From: Chlorella sorokiniana
Lineage: Eukaryota; Chlorophyta; Trebouxiophyceae; Chlorellales; Chlorellaceae
NCBI GenBank assembly: GCA_025917655.1
Contig: CP084609.1
Span: forward strand, 2,294,001 to 2,358,000
DNA length: 64,000 bases
Reading direction: 5' to 3'
Below the pieces are notes generated by a model that was given only the letters and a program-made list of their open reading frames with translations, made no database searches and was not told where the DNA came from. The translations under genes were made by a program, and so were the position numbers. Positions 47,707 through 58,200 of the stretch are shown one piece after another (positions within the stretch are counted from its first letter, which is position 1; each line of letters begins with the position of its first letter).

Positions 47707-50700
47707 ATGGAGCCGGCGATTGACGGCGCAGAGCTCACCGAGGTGAGCAGTTGGAGTGATCGGGCAAACAGCAGTGCCTTGGCAGGCATTGTTCATGCCT
47801 GGTGGGTGCCCCCCCCGCTTGGCTGCCGCCGGCTGTCGACGCCCGCCGCTGTGCGGCCCTGCCCTGCAGGCATTTGCTGGCCCAGAGCTGGTGGAGGGGC
47901 AGTATGCATCAGAGGACACTCTACACAGCAGCGCTGCTTTCTTGCGCAACACGCTGAGAAGTGAGCAGGCAGCACTGCCAGGCGGACTCGCCTAAAGGAG
48001 AGGCGGCTGGCGGGCATGCCACGACCGCCTGCCCTGCCGCTGCGTGGCCCCGCACATTCACAATCAACCGCTGCAGCCGGCACTCCCCGTCGTCGGCTGC
48101 AGCGCTGCAAGCACAGCATTGCGGCAAGCAGTATCGAACCACCCGCGCTGCGCCGCCTGGCTCGCCCCGCGCAGGCAAGGGCTTCTGCGCCGACCTCAAC
48201 CTGCTGTCGGCTGACACGGCAGACGTGGTGGCCACGTGCAACACATTCTACACCCTGCTGCTGCGGCACGACCGGGATGAGACCTTCAAGGGCCAGCTGA
48301 AGAACGGTGCGGCGGCAAGCGCAGCGGGGTGGCGCAGCAGGGGACATGCCACCGTGTGCAGGCGCCTCCGCCGCTTGGAGCCGCCCGAGCGACCCTTGCG
48401 CTGTGCGGGCTGCCCGTGCAGCCTCCGCGGTGGCGCGTGCTGCGCTGATGGCCGCATGCTCGCGCCCCGCCTGCTCTGCAGAGATTGCTGGCTTGCGGCA
48501 CACGATGGAGGGGGTGGCACGGGAGAAGGAGCGGCTGCTGTCGCGACTGGAGGCCAAGGAGCGGGAAGTCGGCGGCCTGGCCACCAAGGCGAGCCTGAGC
48601 GGGGATGGGATGCGCTCAGCGGGCGCAGCGGGCAGTATCGGGGCGCGTCGTGAAGCGCGGGCTCCGCCCTACAGCCTTGTGCGGCAGCCGCGGGCCCCTG
48701 GCGCTGGCGCGCCAAACCCGCCACGCCCTCGCTTCTAGCCCTCTCTGCACCCGCCTCCCTGCCTTGCGGCTGACACATGCCCCGACACTCCTTTCCACCC
48801 CCTCCGCCGCCGCTTCAGGTCAAGCTGACAGAGGAGCTGCACCGGGACGAACTCAAGGCAGCCCGCAAGGAGGCCGAGGAGATGCAGAAGAAGGTGCGCA
48901 GCCGGCCCGCAGTTCACAGCAAATGCAGCTCTGTCCAGCAGCTCGACTGGCCAGAGCAAGCGGGCAGGCTGAGTCTGCGGTGCTGCGTCTGGGTGCTTGG
49001 TTGCCGCGACTCTGTGGCTGCTCCGCAAGCCGCACCGCGGATGGATGGCAGTAGGACCTCCTTGCCCTTCTTCGCCTCTTCCCTTGGCTCTCGTTTGTTG
49101 GATTGGCAAAGCTGCCTCGCGTCGCCGACCCCATGACTGCCAGCCCTGCCTGGCTGCAGGTGTCTGGGCTGGAGGGGCGGCTGAAGCAGTTCCAGCACGA
49201 GCTCAAGCGGCGGGAGCGGGAGTTTGAGCGCCTGCAGGAGCGGTGAGCGCCTGCCGCCGACCGCGGCCGCCCCTCCAGCGCGCGCATTGTCGCGGCCTGG
49301 GGGTGCGGCTTTGGGGCGGGCTGGCAGGCAGGCAGGGTCGGGAGTGAGCCGGGTGGGGGAAGGCTGACGCTCGGGACCGCGCGGCGAGCAGCCAAGGCAA
49401 GGGCCAGCGGCGGCGGCTAGCAGAAAGGCTGCGCTCCCCGCGCTCCCCGCGCTCCCCTGCCGCTTCACTCACCCAACCTTGGTCTCCCAGCTTGCCCAGC
49501 TTGCACATGCTCCCATGCAACCCCTCCCCCAGGCTCTCCCACCACCTGGCGGACAAGAAGCGCAGCGAGAAGGCGGCGCTGGACATGGCCGGGAAGCTGA
49601 CGCAGCAGCTGCAGGTGGGCTGCGGCCAGCTGCGGCGCGGTGGCAAGGGGTGGAGGTGGCGTCCTCTCCCAGGAGTTGCTTCGGTTGGCTTGCTGGCAGG
49701 CGGCCCGCCCAAGGCAGAGATTTCCAAGGCACTTAAAAAAGCGCGCAGCTTGCCAATGGCCACAACCTCCTCCCCCGCCCCTGAATCAGGCCGGCCCTCC
49801 GGCGCGCGCGCGCGCGCAGCGGCGGCGCCGCCGCGCTGCGCAGCGACGAGGGGCTCAAGGCTGTGGTGGCCGCTTACGAGGCGAAGCAGTCGGAGCTGGG
49901 GAAGGAGGTCCGGGACCTGAAGGCCACCCTCGCCTCGCTGCAGGTGGGCCCATGGCCCCGCCTCCCCCGCCCTGCACCAGCCCCGGACTTTGTGCCGCCG
50001 CTGCCGGCGCCCCGCGCTGCGTGCACCCGGCACCGGATGCCCCCGCCCTCCCCGCTGCTGCCTTGTGCACCTCAGTTCATCCCCGCACACACCATTTTTT
50101 GTTCACAAACCGCCCTTGCACACGCCAGAAACCCCCTCCTTGCCCCACGCCCACACCTGCACGCTCGACATTGATTCTTCCTGCCTACCGCCTCCCCCAT
50201 GCAGGCGGAGTACAAGGATGCGCTGAACCGCCAGGTGGCCCGCCAGGCCCAAGACGCCGCCAGCAGCGCCGCCGACGCCGCCGCCGACCAGGCCTTCCTG
50301 CAGAGTGAGCGGCGGCGGGTCCCTGGACACCCCCCACCTCTGCCGCTGCCTCCCACCCACCAACCTACAGCTGCCACGCGCCTCTGGGGCCCCACCCGGC
50401 CCCAGCCCTGCGGCATTAAGGGCTCCTGCCTTGTCGCGCCCCGCCCTGCTACTGCCCTCCCGCCATCCGCTTGCCCTCCCGCCTTTGTTCTGCGCCTTGG
50501 CACCCTTGGGACCCACCTGGCCCCTCCTCTGCCACCATTCGCCCTCCTGCCCTCCCACCATCCACCCTTCTGCCCTCCCACATCTGCCCACCCACCATCC
50601 ACACCCCCTTGCCCTCCCACCTCTGCCCACCCACCATCCACACCCCCTTGCCCTCCCACCGCTGCCCACCCACCATCCACACCCCCTTGCCCACCCACCA

Positions 50701-52632
50701 TCCACACACCCTTGCCCTCCCACCATCCACACCCCCTTGCCCTCCCACCGCTGCCCTCCCACCATCCTTCCAACCCCTTCCCCAACCCTCCCCCCTTCTC
50801 CAAAACACTCACAGGCGTGCCGTCTCTGAGCGAGGAGGAGCTGCGTGCCGAGCTGGCCGCCCGCTCCAAGAAGCTGCAGCGCCGCGCCGGCAGCCTGGCC
50901 TCGGCGGCGGCGCGGGAGGAGGACTGCGCAACGCAGGGCGAGCGCCGCCTGTTCCAGGACCTGCAGACGATGCGGGTGGGCTGCCGCCGCGTGTAGCATG
51001 GGTGGCCCGCCGCCTGCTTGCCGCAAAGCCTGCCGCTGGGCTCCCTGTTTGTCGGGTTGAGCGTGTGTGTGGGCTGCTGCTATGGGCAGCATGGCACGCG
51101 CCGGCTCGTCTCCCGCGGGTGGTGCGCCATGCGCCATCGCAGCCGAGACCGCTTCCCGCTCGGCCAGTTGCCCAGCTCTGGATTGCCCTCGGCCAGGAGT
51201 GCCTGGGCTCTCCTGGCTTGTCTCACATCCGTCGCACCCCCTCCCCCTTTCCAGGGCGTGGTGGCTGACCAGGAGCGGCTGCTGACTGCTGTGCTGTCCT
51301 CCCTGCGCTCCTCGCACAAGGTGGGACGCTGTGTGTGAGGGGAAGGGGAAGGGGTGCATGCTGGGCACGCTGGGCGGCTGCCGGGATTATGCACACGGGA
51401 GAGCGCCTGGGTCGTTCTTAAAGGCAGCCCGGCTGGTTGAGCAGGCAGCCCGTAAGAGCAGAGCAGGGGCGGCAACGTGGCGGCCACCGACTTTAAGCGA
51501 CCAGACGGCATCGCCCCTGCGGCGAAGAGCCCCCGCCTGCATGGCGCCCCTCGATGCTGCAACCTGCCTGCTGCGCCCCACGCCCCACCCTGCTGTGCCT
51601 GGCCCCCACATACGCACACACACACACACACACACATTCACACACACACACCGCCCCCACCCGCCCCCTAACACACACACCACACACCATCCAGGCCAAG
51701 GAGGCGCAGCACCAGGCAGACATGCGGCGCATGGCGCAGCACTACCAGGCGCAGCTGGCGGCGGCCGAGGGCGAGATCCAGGCGGCCAAGACGGAGCAGG
51801 CGGCGGCGGCGCAGAGCGAGGTGGATGCGCTGCGGGAGCAGCTGCTGGAGGTGAAGGGGTGCTGCAGCAGCGGGCGGAGGCGGAGCTGGCGGCGGCCCGG
51901 GCCGCGGGAGAGGCAGCCGCCGCGCAGCTGCGCCAGCAGCTGGGCGCGGCGCGAGCCGCGGCGCAGGAGGCCGCGGCCGCAGCGGAGAGGCGGGCGGGTG
52001 AGGCGGCGGCGCTGCAGGCGGAGCGGGAGGCCGAGCTGGAGGCGCTGGCGGCTCAGCAGGAGGCAGAGCGGGAGGCGTTGGCGGCGCAACAGGAGGCGGC
52101 CGCCGCGGCGCAGCGCCGCTTCGAGCTGCTCAAGAAGAACTATGAGGTGGGTAGCCTTGCTGGATGGGGCAGCAGCTGCGGGGGAGGGCTGCCCAATGTC
52201 GGCCAGCTGCAAACTTGCTCTGCAACCATCCGCGGCCAGCAGGCTGCCGGGCGGCTGCGCTCGCCCACCCCAGACCCCCTCTCTCTCCTGCCTTCCCTCC
52301 CGCAGGCCCTCATGCGCCAGTATGCACCCGGTGTGGGCGCCGGAGTTTTCCTGGAAAGGGCTGTTTCACGCAAGGCGGCAGGTGGGTGGCTGCCACTGCA
52401 GCCGACTGCTGCGTTGCTGCCCCACCCAGATTGCTGCTCGACCTCCTTCTGTGCTTGGGAGCTTGCCGGCTTGTGTCAGCCTCGACCGCTTGAGTGAGCC
52501 AGTAAGAGCTTGTGCGGCCTGTTGCGTCACATCGTCTGTCCCGCCGCTGCAGAGCTGACTGAGCTGGAGATGCAGGAGGCTGCCGCCGCAGCGACAGACA
52601 GCATCCCTGCGGCGGTGTCGCAGCGCGCATAG
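47707..52632 (+). CDS. ADIP / Msd1-SSX2IP family coiled-coil protein
   Basis: Relative of the afadin- and alpha-actinin-binding protein (ADIP), SSX2IP and fission yeast Msd1, which anchor microtubule minus ends at centrosomes or spindle poles. Exons 47707-47742, 47870-47960, 48175-48306, 48482-48588, 48819-48893, 49160-49242, 49533-49614, one near 49862-49943 with an uncertain start, 50205-50304, 50815-50975, 51255-51320, 51695-52146, 52306-52381 and 52553-52632. The conserved N-terminal domain reads ADLNLLSADTADVVATCNTF then LLLRHDRDE, followed by a coiled coil (RLEAKEREVGGL, LKQFQHELKRREREFERLQE) and an Ala/Glu/Gln-rich helix in exon 51695-52146. One base seems missing from the G run at 51856-51859, after LREQLLEVKG. 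The intron after 48588 starts with GC. In an alga the likely site is the basal body or spindle pole. Confidence 0.8.
50550..50780 (+). repeat. CCACCATCCACACCCCCTTG minisatellite in an ADIP-gene intron
   Basis: Five to seven imperfect copies of a 20-36 bp C-rich unit lie between the exons ending at 50304 and starting at 50815. The complementary strand is a G-rich tract. Confidence 0.8.
51614..51652 (+). repeat. (CA)n microsatellite in an ADIP-gene intron
   Basis: Two CA runs joined by TTCA just upstream of the acceptor at 51694. Confidence 0.85.
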
Positions 52633-53108
52633 CGTGACCTCTGGCGGCCCATTCCTCGTGGCCCACCTCTCGCTTTTGCGCGTGTCTGCAACCTTGGCGT
52701 TGCGGCCAGCAATCCCCACCCCCACCTCCTCCGTCTCCTTCCCCAACTTGACCAGCTGTTTTAGACTTTTGGCCCCTGCTGCTGCGACTCGGCAGCCGCA
52801 CCATGTACCTTCCTTGACTCCCTCTTCTCTCGTGACCAATTGTGACTGGCTGCCAGGCACGGCAGGGCTTGTGAATGCATTGCATGATTCGCTGATGAAG
52901 GCGTGGGCCGCTGTTCAGGCGGGAGGGGAAGAGCGGCACGCCGCCTGCCAGCTGCACCAGGCCGATCGGTTTGGGTGGGGGTGCTGCTTGACAAGCGTTC
53001 AGCGCAACTCAACCAAGAGGGGAAGAGCACCCAAACGACTCACAGGGTGATGATGGTGCAGTGAAGCTTGTCAATGCGCAGCAGGCGAGTGCAGCACCGC
53101 CGCAGCTG
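52633..53108. other. convergent spacer between ADIP and YjbQ genes
   Basis: No gene is supported. It holds the two 3' UTRs. No clear TGTAA is seen on either strand. Confidence 0.4.
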
Positions 53109-54726
53109 TCAGCGGTACGTGCCGTACTTGCGCCCGTCCGCCCGCTTCTGCCCCTGCACCGTGATCACCAGCCGCCGCGGCCCGCCGTAATTCCTGCGCA
53201 GCACATGCGCAGGGCGATGTTGGGAAGCTGCCAGGCAGCTGCCAGGCTGGCATGGGCGCGTCGTGCACGAGATGGTTGCCTGGCTGCAAGCACGGGCCCG
53301 GGTACCTCCTGCTCCCCAGATCCACAGCATGGCTGCCCCGGTGACCGCTCCCCTTCCCCTTCCTTTCTTCCACACACAAACAAGCCAAGCGCTCGAAGAC
53401 AGCCATTGCCCTGATCTGCCCCCACCCCCACCCATCACCCATCCACCCCACCTGTGCTCATTCAAGTAGATGCCCTGCCAAGTTCCCAGCGCAAGGCGGC
53501 CGTGCTGCACCGGCACCTGCAGCGAGGCGCCCATCAGGGAAGACTGCAGAGCAGGGTGGGTGGGTGGGGGAGGAGGGCGGCACAGAGGGGGATGGTGAAA
53601 GAGGGAGGTGTGAGAGGGTTGGGCCGTGAACAAGCGCTTTGCTTGCACATGGAGTGGATAGGTTGAGGGGCCAGTGGTGGAGAGCCAGGCAGTGTGAGTG
53701 GGCTGCTGGGCATGTGTGCATGCCAAGGGGCAGGCTCAGGCCATGCCGACCGCCCGCAGCCGCCCCACGCGCCTTCACGTGCGCTGCAGGACACGGGACG
53801 GAGAGCACACCCATGCAGCGGCTTCAACAGATGGGCAGCAGACAGCAGGCGGGCCCCGGCAGGCTCGTTTGCCACAACACAAACATGCCTGATGACTGCT
53901 GTGCTGCGGTTTGCTGCAGAGCCGCAGCGGCTGTCATCGCTGCGGTTGCAGCGTCACAGTGCTCAAGGTGTGCCAACCTGGCATGTCGTCCGGCCCTTCA
54001 TCATCATGCCGGTACCGCACTTGGTTGCCCTCTGGCGCCAGCCGGTCCAGGCTGTCAGCAAGGTCCAGCGGCACATCTGCAGGGAGAGCCGGGCCAGGGG
54101 AGATGAGCAGGAAGCACAGCGATCAATGTTGAGCAGGCAGTGTGCATTGGCCGCAGTCGCGGCAGCAAGGGAAGTTGCCAGGTGTGACAGTCGTGGCCGC
54201 CGCGGCAAACCCCCTTTCCCCCTCCCCACACCCTACTCTCCACTAACCCCCATTTCATGTCCCATCCCCAAGCCCCCCGCCTCTCCCCCCGCCCCCTGCC
54301 CGCTGCAAACCTGGGCTGGCATTTTCGTTGATGGTGAGGGAGCAGCTGGTGTGTTGCACAAAGAAGTTGGCCATCCCCACCTCAAACTCCGCTAGCTCCG
54401 GCAGCTGCGAATGATGTGGCAGTGACACAACAGGCAGGGTGTTCGCTTCTTCAATTGCAACACACGCTCCTGGCAGCGCCAGAGAGGACCGGGCGGCACG
54501 CACCTGCTGCAGCAGCTGTCGCGTGATCACGTGGCAGCCGCGGGAAAGGGGCGGCAGCTCCACCACTTTTTGCAGCCTGCAGGTGGGCACAGCGAGCAAG
54601 CGGGTCAGGCGGGCACGGTCAACAGGGGTGGGCGCCAGCACCGGCAGAAAGAGGAGCCGCGGCGGCTCACCATTCCGTGGGTTGCACAGCTGCTCCCGTC
54701 GCTTGCGTCTCGGCTGCAAGCGGCAT
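53109..54726 (-). CDS. UPF0047/YjbQ family protein
   Basis: Small widely conserved family; bacterial YjbQ has weak thiamine-phosphate synthase activity, and the true role is unsettled. Seven exons: 54671-54726, 54504-54576, 54311-54404, 53978-54076, 53773-53783, 53452-53543 and 53109-53193. Together they give 169 aa with every phase matching. Family motifs are [20 protein letters not shown], the acidic [19 protein letters not shown] and the C-terminal ITVQGQK. The codons for AHVK come from an 11-nt micro-exon (53773-53783), whose downstream intron starts with GC; without it the frame does not close. No transit peptide is obvious, so a cytosolic location is likely. No frameshift. Confidence 0.9.
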
Positions 54727-55296
54727 CAATTGCTTGAACCATGTCAGCTGGCGAGCAAATGCTGCAGGGCAGAGCTGCAGGGTTTCGGCAGTCACCTGCT
54801 TGGACTATATGGCGGATGCCACGGCGGTGCATTCTCATGCCGTTTGCATCTATCATCGCTTTGGCAGGTTTGCAGGCTGTACCACGAGAGCCATGGGCGA
54901 AGCAAGCCGGCAGTGCCGCCACCCGACTGCAACCGGCTATTCTTGTAGTCGAAGTGGCCATGGAGGAATTCATGAGTTTAATGTCCGTTCACATGCCGCG
55001 GGCAGGCCGGGAGGGCTTCCTGTGAATGGCGACTGCTCTGCTGGCAGCCTGATGTCAAGTGGGAAACCTTTGTTTGGAGGGCTACTGGTAGCATACGCAA
55101 GAACTGCTTGATCGCCCCAGGGGGATGCACTGTTCAATTCAGCGCTTGACCCGAAACTCGGTCAAAGCCTCTTGTGGAACCCCCTCCTGTCGCACTGGGT
55201 CTCGCAAATCGACACTGCAGCGGAAATTGATCGCAGAGCGGCACTCCGCACAGCGGCCGGTGAAGCCCTTTGCCTGCTGCAGCCAACAGCGCGGGG
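54727..55296. promoter_or_regulatory. divergent spacer upstream of the YjbQ gene and the long unknown gene
   Basis: About 570 bp with no supported gene. It is somewhat less GC-rich than its surroundings, as expected for two promoters and 5' UTRs. Confidence 0.45.
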
Positions 55297-58200
55297 ATGG
55301 CGGCAGAGGCGCAGCTGTCTGCCGCGCAGGGAGCCAGCGCAGCACAGCCGCTGCTGCCGGTGCACCTGCAAGCCGCTGTGCATCGCGCGCTCAGCGACCT
55401 GCAGGCGCAGCGGCTGCTGTACCCGCAGCAATGCGCGGCGGCTGAGGAGCTGGGTTGCTGCGACCGAGAGCAGGCTGAGAGGTGGGCGGGCCATCCTGTT
55501 GCTGCGCTGACCATCCTGTTGATGCGCTGGCCAGCCTGCACAACCGCAACAGCATGCCAGGTTTCTCGGCGAGGTTCCCGTGCGCTCAGCTTTCGTCCCC
55601 TCCTCACGCAGGCGCACGCTGGCCGCCCTCGGTGGTGGGTTTGGCTACGCCGCCGCCCGATCAGAGCTGGACGATGCGCACAGAGCATCCAAGGCCCTGG
55701 CGCGGCAATGGAGCAAGAGAAGCGGAGATCGGGCGGGCGTGGCGGCAGCGGCGGCCTGGTAGGAGCAGCAGCTGCTGCTTCTGCGGGTTCCAGCCCAGAG
55801 GCCCGTGTTCGATATGTGGAGCAGGTCCACAGATCGCGGCCATACTCAAAGTAACCTGACATGCATGCCTCCCCCACCTGTCTGCCATGCAGGCCTGCAG
55901 AGATACCAGCACTAACTGCATCCCAGGCAGCTTGGGGGAGTTGATGACCTCTGGGGCAGCTTTGAGGCCTTCTCAGCCGCTCTGGCGGCTGAGGTGGACC
56001 GCCGCATCGCAGCCGCTCGCCTGCGCCCCGCAGCCGCACCTGTGCGGCGCACGCGGCAGCCCGCTGGCTCTACCGCTGCGAGGGAACAGCTGTTGCGCCT
56101 TGAGCGGCGGCAGCCCTTGGGCAGCTTGCAAGCCGAGGGCGGTGCCCAGCCAGCAGCGGCGACGGCTGCGCCCAGCGCTGCTCGCAAGCGGGAGCGCTCG
56201 CCCAGGCCCACTCAGCAGTTGGGCCCTGCCTTAGCAGCCCCTGCAAGTGTGCAGGGGCGGTGCAAACGCGGCAACGCGGTTATGCCACCTGCTGCCCCTG
56301 CACGCCCCCTGTCGGGTCTCCGGCCAGCAAGCGGCGACGCCCGCACGTCGCGTTCGGCACGCGCTGCGGCGCCGCGGCCGCGCAGCCAGAGGCCGGTGAA
56401 GCTGGAAGCTGAGCAGGCGCCCTCGCCGCCGCAGCTGCCCCCGTGCAGCCAGCCCCGGAGGGTCAGGGCCGGCTAGGGGGCGTGACCGCGGCTGCCGCAG
56501 TTGCGGGAGACCGAGCCGACGCTCAGCCAGACCTGCTGCGCTTGCTGGCAGCAACGTTTGCAGCACCTGCCTGTGAGGAGCCGCCCTGCGGTGCAGCCTG
56601 TGCGGCAGGACAGGCTGACGGGCAGGCGACTTTGACGTCACAGCTGGCAGCACCGGCGCCTCGCAACTCCAGCAGCTGCTTGCCGACCTCACGGCCGCAC
56701 TCAACAATCTGCCTCAGCTGCAAGCGGACCTTGCCAGCGATGGTGACAGCGGCACCCGCCCTGCGCTGGCATGCCAATCCAGCCGCGCCCGCCTGTCGCC
56801 AGTGCTGGAGCGGCACGGAATACAGGCGGCCGCTGTCCGGGACGCAGGCAGCCTGCTGCAGGCAAGCGCGGGTGGGAAGCAGCTGCTGCGCATGCATGGG
56901 CTCAGGGTTGGGTTTGCAAACTATGGCTGGTTCTGGAACACAGCCCAACCCCAGTGTGGCGGTGCCGCAAGCTCTGTTTGTTTTGTGGACACGGCCAAGC
57001 AACCTGGGCGCCAGGCCTTCCACTGTCTTCTGCTTGCCATCCTCACAGTTTGTGTGTGTGTTTCGGGGTTGCAGGCCGTGTTAGACCGCATGGACGCCAT
57101 TTCTGCAGATCCCCACCAGCCGCCTGCAGCAGCCCAGGCTGCTCAGGAAGCTGTGGCAGGCCCACCCCTGCCCGTGCACAGCCCGGGGTTGCAGCGGCCC
57201 CAGCAGAAGCGGCCCAAGGACCAGCCGCGGCTCCTCCCGCACCCGAGCTGCGCCGCGGCGCGCGCGCTGTGCAATCGGTTTGACCAGCTGCTGCACAGCA
57301 GCGGCAGCGAGCTGCGCGAGGTGCAGCGCCAGCTGGCGGCGGCCAAGCAGGCAGAGGCGGCGGTGGGGCGCATCCGGGAGGCGGCGCTGGAGGCTGCAGT
57401 GCAGGGGGCAGAGGCAGCGGCGGCGGCATGCACAGCTGCACACCCGGCTTGCAAGCAGCACGACAAACCGCATGCTGGGCTGGCCGACCAAGGAAGAGCT
57501 GGCCCCGCTGTGCTGGCAGAGGCTGCAGCAGCTGCACCCATGCCGCCTGAGGAGCCTCCTGCCGCCACCCAACACAGCCACGAGCAAGGGACAGCAACAA
57601 GCATCAGCGGCAGCCCGGGCGGCTGCCCGGCGCATCAGCTTCTGGCTGCGGTGGCGTCTCCACAGCCAGACGCCGAGCCGCAGCCAAAGGAAGGTGCACA
57701 GGCGCAGCCGCCAGCTGGCGCCACGGCAGCCACAGTTGAAGCGGCTGCAGATGAGCCGGCGCTGGGCTGGCCGGCAGCCTGCCAGGGAGCGGCGCCTGCA
57801 GCCTTAGCTGGCTTGCCAGCCTGGCCCGGCGCCCTGCAGGGCCTGCTGCCGCCATTCAATGGCCCCGTGCCTGCGCCTGTCCCTGTGCAGCCAGCAGCGC
57901 TGCCCACCCAGGCGTTCGTGACGTACCACGGCCAGGCGCTGATGTCAGCGCCAGGGTTGACCTGGCAGCCGCCGGCGCTGCAGCAGCCACAGCAGCGGCA
58001 TGAGGCGGCGCCTGAACAGCCTGATGTTGCAGTTTGTGAGGGTCTCGCGTCCCCCTCATGCAGTGTCAGCACCGGCGCCAACAACGTAAGCGACGGCGAC
58101 TGCGCCAGCAGCAGCAGTGCGGAGGGGGTGGCGCTGCAGCCCGAGGCAGTTGCTGCCGCGGGGTGCGCGGAAGACGAAGAGGGTCTGGTGGCGGCGGCGG

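Noticed and set aside
50072-51368. Minus-strand 421-codon Gly/Trp-rich frame (GGQGGVDGGW repeats)
   Set aside because: It is the antisense of the C-rich minisatellite in an ADIP-gene intron plus flanking exons. It has no Met-proximal family sequence and no supporting splice structure.
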